Of a stretch of 19,188 bases of DNA, positions 6,478 to 12,723 are shown in pieces. The position numbers and the translations under genes were made by a program. The notes beneath the pieces are model-generated. The model did no database searches, was not told where the DNA came from, and worked only from the letters and a program-made list of their open reading frames with translations. The stretch is from Deltaproteobacteria bacterium (GTDB lineage Bacteria; Desulfobacterota; Desulfobacteria; Desulfobacterales; ETH-SRB1): NCBI GenBank assembly GCA_030262795.1, contig JAJSZO010000020.1, positions 1 through 19,188 on the forward strand, read 5' to 3'. Positions within the stretch are counted from its first letter, which is position 1. Each line of letters starts with the position of its first letter.

Positions 6478-7794
6478 ATGAATTTTGATATACTGATTTT
6501 AAACGGAAAATTGCTGACTATGGATTCACATGGTACACAATTCAAAAACGGTGCTGTTGCCATAAAGGGTAAAAAAATTGTTGCCTTGGGAGCTGCCGAT
6601 GATTTTTCGTCACGGAATGTATCACGTATTATTGATGCCCGTGGAGGTATAATTATGCCAGGGCTTATTAATACTCATACTCATGCAGCAATGACATGTT
6701 TCAGGGGCCTTGCAGATGATCTTCCATTGATGACCTGGCTGAATGATTATATATTTCCTGCAGAGGCAAAACTTGATTATAATAAAGTTTATTGTGGAGC
6801 TCTTCTTGCCTGTGCGGAGATGATCATTTCAGGTACCACCTGTTTTTGTGATATGTATCTTTTTGAAGATGCTGTAGCAAGTGCGGCAAAACATGCCGGG
6901 ATGCGAGCTGTGGTTGGAGAAGTATTGTATGATTTTCCTTCACCCAATTATGGCCCGATTGAGAATGGCTTTGCATATACGGAAATGCTTATTGAAAAGT
7001 GGAAAAATGATTCTCTGATAACTATTGCCGTTGAACCGCACTCTCCTTACCTTTGTTCGCCGGATCTCCTTAAAAGAGCTTCTTTTCTTGCGGACAAGAA
7101 TAATATCCCGCTTGTTATTCATGTTTCGGAAACCGAAATCGAAGTCCGAACAAGCATAGAAAAACATGGAGTTACACCTGTCGGATTCCTTGCGAATCTT
7201 GATGTGTTATCGTCTAATCTTCTTGCCTGTCATTGTGTTGCACTGACAGATGAAGATATTTCTCTTTTACAGCGTTTTGATGTTAAAGTTTCCCATAACC
7301 CTGAAAGTAATATGAAACTTGCATCAGGTATTGCTCAGATACCAAAGCTTTTAAAAGCGGGAGTTTGTGTCGGGCTCGGAACAGATGGATGCTCAAGCAA
7401 TAATGATCTGGATATTTTCCTGGAGATGGATACCGCAGCCAAGTTGCACAAGGTAAACACTTTTGACCCGACTGTTATGGCTGCAAATACTGTGCTTAAG
7501 ATGTGCACTATTGACGGAGCAAAGTCGCTTGGGCTTGATGATACAATCGGCTCTCTTGAGCCCGGCAAAAGGGCGGATATTATAATTATTGATACACACA
7601 AGCCTCATCTTACGCCGATGTATAACCCGATTTCTCATCTTGTTTATGCAGTTAAAGGGAGCGATGTTGCAACTTCTATTATAAACGGAAAAATAGTCAT
7701 GGAAAACGGCAGGCTTTTAACATTGAAGGTCGAGGATATAATTGAGGATGTTAAGATTATTGCGGAAGAAATAAGAGGTGCAAAACTTGGGTAA
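6478..7794 (+). CDS. mtaD: 5-methylthioadenosine/S-adenosylhomocysteine deaminase
   Basis: A 438-residue metal-dependent amidohydrolase of the MtaD/SsnA/TrzN group. It deaminates MTA, SAH and often adenosine to the inosyl forms. The metal motif NTHTHAAMTCFRGLADD (H67, H69) is followed by SGTTCFCDMY, EPHSPYLC (E186, H188), IHVSETE (H215, E218), VSHNPESNMKLASG (H273) and LGTDGCSSNNDLD (D303), all typical of this group and complete. The C-terminal SLEPGKRADIIIID strand rebuilds the small beta domain. The ATG at 6478 follows GGAAAGGTG by about 10 bases. Upstream is a nucleoside phosphorylase that could take the inosine-type products; downstream is cobS, only 12 bp away. This suggests an SAH/MTA salvage route in an organism that uses corrinoid and SAM chemistry heavily (inference). 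Confidence 0.92.
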   Translation: MNFDILILNGKLLTMDSHGTQFKNGAVAIKGKKIVALGAADDFSSRNVSRIIDARGGIIMPGLINTHTHAAMTCFRGLADDLPLMTWLNDYIFPAEAKLDYNKVYCGALLACAEMIISGTTCFCDMYLFEDAVASAAKHAGMRAVVGEVLYDFPSPNYGPIENGFAYTEMLIEKWKNDSLITIAVEPHSPYLCSPDLLKRASFLADKNNIPLVIHVSETEIEVRTSIEKHGVTPVGFLANLDVLSSNLLACHCVALTDEDISLLQRFDVKVSHNPESNMKLASGIAQIPKLLKAGVCVGLGTDGCSSNNDLDIFLEMDTAAKLHKVNTFDPTVMAANTVLKMCTIDGAKSLGLDDTIGSLEPGKRADIIIIDTHKPHLTPMYNPISHLVYAVKGSDVATSIINGKIVMENGRLLTLKVEDIIEDVKIIAEEIRGAKLG

Positions 7795-7806
7795 ACCCGT
7801 TAAATT

Positions 7807-8532
7807 ATGAAAAAGCTGATTTCCGCAATACAATTTTTGACCATTTTGCCTGTCGGAAAGACAAGCACATTTGACGCCAAAGGAATGATCCCATTTTTTC
7901 CTGTAGTGGGTATTATTCTGGGACTGATGGTTGCAATTTTTGACAGGCTGGCTTTAATGCTGTGGCCGGAGCAGGTTGTTGCGGTTCTAAATGTTATATT
8001 TCTTGTTGTTTTAACCGGTTCATTTCACCTGGATGGTTTGGGTGATACAGCAGATGGCCTATTTGGACACAGACATAGAGAAAAAGCACTTGCCATCATG
8101 AAAGACAGCAGAGTCGGAGTAATGGGAGTTGTTGCAATTGTCTGCGGATTAGCCATTAAATGGGGCGGCATTGTTGGGCTTGATGTTCACCGAAGTCTTT
8201 TGCTTTTAATTATACCGTCCTATGCAAGAGGAAGTATTTTATTTGGCATAAAATTTCTTGAATACGGAAGGCCCGACGGTGGCACAGGTCATGCTTTTTT
8301 CGGCAAAACTCTGAAGCTTTCCGCTTTTTGGGGGTTACTTATTCCCTTATCCATTTCGATTTTTCTCGGATGGACAGGGTTGTGGCTCAACTTTGTTTTT
8401 GTCATTATAACTGTATCCATTTTGTTTTATTACAACAGACGTATTGGATGTATTACCGGTGATATGATGGGCGCTATGATTGAGGTTTTAGAATCAGCTT
8501 TATTTTTACTGGTTTTAACCCCTAACCCCTGA
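7807..8532 (+). CDS. cobS: Adenosylcobinamide-GDP ribazoletransferase (cobalamin synthase)
   Basis: A 241-residue polytopic membrane enzyme that joins the activated corrinoid adenosylcobinamide-GDP to alpha-ribazole (phosphate), the last assembly step of cobamides. The family landmarks are all visible: the N-terminal AIQFLTILPVG, FFPVVGIILGL, the acidic motif GSFHLDGLGDTADGLFGH (residues 71-88), KDSRVGVMGV, and multiple hydrophobic helices to the C-terminus. Length is normal. It starts 12 bp after mtaD with no clear Shine-Dalgarno sequence, so translation is probably coupled. The last residues (TPNP) and the stop codon are encoded by the CCCTGAC-type heptamer tract, which suggests the natural end was replaced by repeat sequence. 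Confidence 0.92.
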   Translation: MKKLISAIQFLTILPVGKTSTFDAKGMIPFFPVVGIILGLMVAIFDRLALMLWPEQVVAVLNVIFLVVLTGSFHLDGLGDTADGLFGHRHREKALAIMKDSRVGVMGVVAIVCGLAIKWGGIVGLDVHRSLLLLIIPSYARGSILFGIKFLEYGRPDGGTGHAFFGKTLKLSAFWGLLIPLSISIFLGWTGLWLNFVFVIITVSILFYYNRRIGCITGDMMGAMIEVLESALFLLVLTPNP

Positions 8533-8567
8533 ACCCTAAACCCCTGACCCCTGACCCCTGAACCCTA
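8518..8567 (+). repeat. CCCCTGA-type heptamer tract (reverse orientation of GGGGTCA)
   Basis: About seven 7-bp units of the CCCCTGA / ACCCTAA / ACCCCTG type, imperfect at the left and perfect in the middle (gacccct repeats). It supplies the stop codon of cobS, fills the whole gap to the next gene, and lies where that gene's ribosome-binding site should be. Confidence 0.85.
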
Positions 8568-8569
8568 TT

Positions 8570-9364
8570 ATGTATCCATTTCTTTCAAAATCATATAAAA
8601 ATGCATATCCATTCAGGCTAAGTACTACATCATATATTTATCCTGACCATATTATTCCAAATGTAAAAATGCTGGCCCCTTATCTTGATGAAATTGAGCT
8701 TTTATTATTTGAAAGCAATATTAACAGTTTGCCGACAATGCAGCAAATAAAGGAACTATCAATACTGGCGGAACAATTTGATCTGACATATAATATTCAT
8801 CTGCCAACTGACATATCTATAAGCAACAGCAATGCTTCTGTTAGGAGAATTGCAATAGATACATTGAAAAAAATAATCAACGATACCTCTTATTTATCTC
8901 CCTCCACCTATACTCTGCATATTTCATATGATGAGGATTTGCAAGACAGAAAAAGTGTGAACAGATGGCAGGAGCTTATCTATAAAAGCGTTGACGAACT
9001 GCTTGACAATGGAATACAACAAAGCCATGCGATTTCAATTGAAACTCTGGCATATCCTTTTGAGTGGATTGAAGAAATAATAAAAGCCTTTAAACTTTCA
9101 GTTTGTATTGATATCGGACACCTTATAATCAATGGATTTGATGTAAAAAAAGTGTTTGATAAACATTTAAACAATACTTCAATAATACATCTACATGGTG
9201 TTGAAAATAAAAAAGATCATGTTTCATTAAACAGACTTCCGTTAGGGCACATAGACCGAATTATCGGGATATTAAAAACATATTATGGCGTTGTATCTTT
9301 GGAGGTTTTTTCTTTTGAAAATTTAAGTACGTCTTTAACGTTTCTGGAAAAACACTGGAAGTAG
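8570..9364 (+). CDS. cbiR: CbiR-like cobamide-remodelling TIM-barrel phosphodiesterase
   Basis: A 264-residue AP-endonuclease-2/xylose-isomerase-like TIM barrel. Visible features are YPFRLSTTSYIYPDHIIPNV (13-32), IELLLFE (E48 at a strand end), NIHLPTD (H77), LHISYDED (H117), ISIETL (E158), CIDIGHL (D181, H184), IIHLHGVENKKDHVSL (H207, H209, H217), LGHIDRI (H227) and VSLEVFSFE (E245). These acidic and His residues at strand ends match a metal-binding barrel. The opening segment and the position directly after cobS point to CbiR, the enzyme reported from Akkermansia that removes the nucleotide loop of cobamides so that a new lower base can be installed. Here CobS would then rebuild the molecule. 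The ATG at 8570 is the only start after an in-frame stop at 8552, and it has no Shine-Dalgarno sequence. The alternative is an unassigned sugar-phosphate isomerase/epimerase. Confidence 0.75.
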   Translation: MYPFLSKSYKNAYPFRLSTTSYIYPDHIIPNVKMLAPYLDEIELLLFESNINSLPTMQQIKELSILAEQFDLTYNIHLPTDISISNSNASVRRIAIDTLKKIINDTSYLSPSTYTLHISYDEDLQDRKSVNRWQELIYKSVDELLDNGIQQSHAISIETLAYPFEWIEEIIKAFKLSVCIDIGHLIINGFDVKKVFDKHLNNTSIIHLHGVENKKDHVSLNRLPLGHIDRIIGILKTYYGVVSLEVFSFENLSTSLTFLEKHWK

Positions 9365-9392
9365 GAAGCATTGAGTATCAGGAGGAACAGCC

Positions 9393-10544
9393 ATGGACAA
9401 CACGCTGTACAACGTCATCTACCAGGGAAAAGTCCTTCAAGGTTTCGAATTCGAGAGTGCTAAACAGAACCTCATCAAAATGTTTTCGCGGAAAGAGGCC
9501 CCACCAACGCGCGAAAAGCCGGTAGAAAGAAAAACGGATGCTCCGACACCTGCGTCCGGAATTAAACCGCCATCCGGAATCCCGTTCGAATTTCTGGGCA
9601 CCGGATCAGAGTACTTCAAAATCTGGCTCGTGAATATCATCCTGTCCATCATTACCCTGGGAATTTATTCTCCCTGGGCCAAGGTTCGACGAAAGCAGTA
9701 TTTCTACGGCAACACCCACTTGCAAGGAGCCGGCTTCGAATATCTCGCTGATCCTGTAAAGATACTCAAGGGCCGCGCCATAGTTGTCTGCCTTCTTATA
9801 GTTCAGTCCATTGCATCCAACCTGGTCCCAATTATCGGGGGCATTATAGGCCTGGCGATCGTAGTGATCTTTCCCTGGGTGGTGGTACGCTCCCTGGCCT
9901 TCAACGCCCGCAACAGTGCCATAAGAAACATCCGGTTCGATTTTGACGGGAAGGTAGGAGAAGCCGCCAAGGTGTATGTCTTGTGGCCGATATTGGCTGT
10001 GCTCACCCTTGGGATTCTTTCCCCGTACGTTTATTTCCGCCAAAAAAAATTTATTGTTGAAAACAGCAGCTACGGTACAACGGAATTTACTTTTACTGCC
10101 ACAGCAAGGGAATACTACGGGCTCTCTTTCAGCGCCCTCATTCCGATTGTCATAGGCATCGTCGTCATTAGCGCATCTGTCTTCTTTTTCCCGCCCGCTG
10201 CCTTTCTGGCAGGACTGGTTTTGTACCTGTATTTCTTCGCCTTTTTCTCGGTAAAGACCACCAATCTTCTCTATAACTCCAGCCGGCTCGCCATTCACCG
10301 GATGGAATCGACCATGAAGATCAAGGAATACCTTCTCCTTGTTGTAACCAATTCGGTTGCCACAGCATTAACGCTGGGTCTGTTTCATCCCTGGGCAAAA
10401 GTACGGACGTTGCGTTACAAACTCGAACATCTTACTATGGTTGCATCGGGCGATCTGGACAGTTTTATCGCCAAAGAGCAGAAACAGGCCAGCGCTGTGG
10501 GTGAAGAAATGGGTGATTTTCTTGATTTCGATTTCGGCTTATGA
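9393..10544 (+). CDS. YjgN/DUF898 family membrane protein
   Basis: A 383-residue inner-membrane protein of the YjgN/DUF898 family, whose function is unknown. The first 30 residues (YNVIYQGKVLQGFEFESAKQ) resemble the short N-terminal module found in many such proteins. A Pro-rich linker follows to about 62, then the DUF898 core. The core repeats a short pattern: FKIWLVNIILSIITLGIYSPWAKVRRKQYFYGNT near 75-108, then TLGILSPYVYFRQKKF and TLGLFHPWAKVRTLRYK, with hydrophobic helices between. AGGAGGA lies nine bases before the ATG. It overlaps the following M48 protease gene by four bases (ATGA), so the two proteins are probably made together and may work as a membrane protein plus protease pair. 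Base composition and codon use are more GC-rich than the genes to the left, which suggests a different history. Confidence 0.88.
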   Translation: MDNTLYNVIYQGKVLQGFEFESAKQNLIKMFSRKEAPPTREKPVERKTDAPTPASGIKPPSGIPFEFLGTGSEYFKIWLVNIILSIITLGIYSPWAKVRRKQYFYGNTHLQGAGFEYLADPVKILKGRAIVVCLLIVQSIASNLVPIIGGIIGLAIVVIFPWVVVRSLAFNARNSAIRNIRFDFDGKVGEAAKVYVLWPILAVLTLGILSPYVYFRQKKFIVENSSYGTTEFTFTATAREYYGLSFSALIPIVIGIVVISASVFFFPPAAFLAGLVLYLYFFAFFSVKTTNLLYNSSRLAIHRMESTMKIKEYLLLVVTNSVATALTLGLFHPWAKVRTLRYKLEHLTMVASGDLDSFIAKEQKQASAVGEEMGDFLDFDFGL

Positions 10545-11605
10545 TCTCTATAACAGGTAAGTGGTACGATAGCAGAACTTCGGCCCAGGTTGGCGCCATA
10601 TGCCGCATTTACGATGATGGCGCCGTCAGGGTTGAGCGGCTGGAGAATGGCGAATCCCTTGTGTTGCTGCCCCTGCACGACATCAAAGCTTCCACCCGAT
10701 TGGCCGACACTTCCCGCCGCCTCTACTTTCCCTCCGGAGAAAAATTCGAAACCAAAGACAACGATGCTGTGGACCGTGTGATGAACAGGTTTAAGCACCG
10801 TTCCCTGCCGGCAATCGTCTACCGGCTGGAGAGCCGCAAACGCTACATCGTACTCGCTCTGGCAAGCCTGCTCCTTTTCATGTGGGGAAGTATGAAATAC
10901 GGGGTGCCGGCAGCCGCCAGGCTGATCGCCTTTCGGCTTCCCCCATCTATCCACGATATAGCCGGCCGACATACGCTTGATATTCTGGACCGGGCAGTGT
11001 TCCGTCCTTCAGAACTGGATAAGGCCACCAGAACCCGCCTGATGGAACACTTTCGGCCGGTTATGGAGGATCACCCTGCTAACAAGCTGGAAATCATATT
11101 CCGAAAGGGCGGCCGCATAGGCCCCAATGCCTTCGCCCTTCCTGGCGGGGTCATTATCTTTTCGGACGAAATAGTGCGATTGGCCGAACATGACGATGAA
11201 CTGCTGGCCGTACTGACCCATGAAGTCGGTCATATTGTTCACCGTCACGCCATGCGCAGAGCAATCCAAGACTCGCTTTTGGGCTTTGCCCTATTGGCAA
11301 TCACTGGCGACGTTTCCGGCTCATCAGAGCTGTTTTTAGGGCTGCCGGTCTTACTGACAGAATTGGCCTATTCCAGGCAATTCGAACGCGAGGCAGACCG
11401 TTATGCCATAGACTGTCTTTGTTCCCTCGGGACATCGCCCATCCATTTCGCCAGGCTCATGCGCCGTATTGATCAGAAAATGGTGTCAAAATCCAAAGGA
11501 TCCGGCAAGAAATGGTTGAACTACCTGTCAACCCATCCCATGACTGAAGAGCGCCTCCGGAATTTCGAACAGAAGAAACGGCTATCAAGGCGGTACACCT
11601 TGTAA
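10541..11605 (+). CDS. M48 family zinc metalloprotease
   Basis: The protein has 354 residues. The N-terminal 90 residues form a small beta-rich cytoplasmic module (ITGKWYDSRTSAQVGAICRI...), followed by one membrane segment (about 102-117, YIVLALASLLLFMW) and the peptidase domain. The zinc site is HEVGH (H227, E228, H231), with the third ligand in FEREADRYA (E282 of the E-x3-D motif). The upstream LPGGVIIFSDE stretch is typical of M48 enzymes related to HtpX/BepA/Oma1. A second conserved block, THPMTEERLRNF, is near the C-terminus. The ATG overlaps the stop of the DUF898 gene. It is likely to degrade or process membrane or envelope proteins; the substrate is unknown. All catalytic residues are present. 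Confidence 0.9.
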   Translation: MISITGKWYDSRTSAQVGAICRIYDDGAVRVERLENGESLVLLPLHDIKASTRLADTSRRLYFPSGEKFETKDNDAVDRVMNRFKHRSLPAIVYRLESRKRYIVLALASLLLFMWGSMKYGVPAAARLIAFRLPPSIHDIAGRHTLDILDRAVFRPSELDKATRTRLMEHFRPVMEDHPANKLEIIFRKGGRIGPNAFALPGGVIIFSDEIVRLAEHDDELLAVLTHEVGHIVHRHAMRRAIQDSLLGFALLAITGDVSGSSELFLGLPVLLTELAYSRQFEREADRYAIDCLCSLGTSPIHFARLMRRIDQKMVSKSKGSGKKWLNYLSTHPMTEERLRNFEQKKRLSRRYTL

Positions 11606-11620
11606 TCTCAAGAAGTTACA

Positions 11621-11645
11621 GCAGGGTGGGCAACGCCCACCCTGC
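11621..11645. repeat. Perfect 11-bp palindromic hairpin at a convergent gene junction
   Basis: GCAGGGTGGGC, a three-base loop (AAC), and its exact complement. It lies 15 bp after the protease stop, between convergent genes. No T-run follows on either strand, so it is not a textbook terminator, but a stem this GC-rich could protect or end transcripts from both sides. It resembles REP-type elements. Confidence 0.75.
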
Positions 11646-11720
11646 AAATTGTCCCGCTTCAAGTTGGTAGCCGAAAAAATATCGGAAGGTTTTTTGGCGC
11701 AAACAGGCAAAGAAAACGCT

Positions 11721-11834
11721 ACGGAAGAACGAAGAAAAATTCCGTGGAGAGTGACAGAAAGATGTGTCTAAAGGCAGGCATGGATGATTATTTGACCAAG
11801 CCGATTCAGACGGGCAAATTTGGAGAGGCAATAG
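11721..11834 (+). pseudogene. Receiver-domain remnant, duplicate of the end of the PocR hybrid kinase gene
   Basis: Bases 11745-11834 match 18368-18457 at 81 of 90 positions, including 35 identical bases in a row. Translated, it reads MCLKAGMDDYLTKPIQTGKF, the last part of a CheY-like receiver. Upstream, TEERRKIP in another frame fits the expected preceding residues if about 25 bp have been lost, so the fragment is frameshifted. It has no start and is broken off at 11834, where sequence of the convergent GGDEF gene takes over. It lies antisense to that gene's last codons. Confidence 0.75.
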
Positions 11835-12723
11835 TCCTGTTGCGGCCATTTTCTTTGGCCTGGTATAGAGAAGCATCTGCCGCTTCGATCAGCTCAAGAG
11901 GCGACATTTTTTGATCAGCCGAAACAGTTGCTACACCCAAACTGAGACTGACATGCTCAGCGACATCCGAACCGGCGTGTTGGATATTTAATGCAGCCAC
12001 TGTACGGCGCACCTCTTCGGCGATGTGTATCGCACTTTCCATGTCGGTTCCAGGAAGAATCATTGCAAACTCCTCGCCTCCATAGCGGGCGGCACAATCG
12101 GAGGCCCTTTTCAAAACCCTCTCAAGGGCTTTGGCCACTCGCTGCAGGCAGGCATCGCCAGCGACATGTCCGTATCGGTCATTGTACTTTTTAAAAAAAT
12201 CAATGTCCATCAATACCAGAGAAAGAAACGATCCGTCTCTTGCCGCTCTGCGGATCTCTTTTTCAAGTGTGACATCAAAGCAACGGCGGTTGGAAATTTC
12301 AGTGAGACCATCCAGCAAAGCTATGCGATCAAGAAGATCGGTTTTGAGTTTCAATTGAATGTGCGTTCTGATCCGAGCCTTGACAATGACCGGTTTAAAC
12401 GGCTTGGTGATGTAGTCCACTGCACCCAGTTCAAATCCTTTGGCCTCGTCATCAGAGGCGTCCATGGCTGTGACGAAAATAACCGGGATGTGCATGGTCC
12501 GGCTGTCGGCTTTCAGCCTTTTACACACTTCATATCCATCAATGCCGGGCATCATGATGTCCAGCAAAATCAGGTCCGGCGGATTGGGTCCCTGGGCGGC
12601 CTTCAGAGCCTGGTCGCCGGTTTTGGCCGCCATGATCTTGTGATCTTCCCGCAAAAAATCGGTCAGCACTTTGATATTGTAACGTTCATCATCTACGATC
12701 AGGATGCGACTGGCTTCATTCAT
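11806..12723 (-). other. Possible internal translation start for a free REC-GGDEF protein
   Basis: Met983 of the long kinase begins MNEASRILIVDDERYN, the way a stand-alone PleD-like regulator begins. AGGAG lies nine bases before this ATG (12733-12737, minus strand). An independent 305-residue REC-GGDEF diguanylate cyclase could be translated from the same message. It would share frame and stop with the full-length protein. Confidence 0.4.

Noticed and set aside
8518..8567. CRISPR-like array
   Set aside because: Units are 7 bp and directly adjacent, without spacers; this is a microsatellite-type tract.
9606..10298. 230-codon open frame on the minus strand
   Set aside because: Antisense to the clear DUF898 coding sequence, with no recognisable motif.
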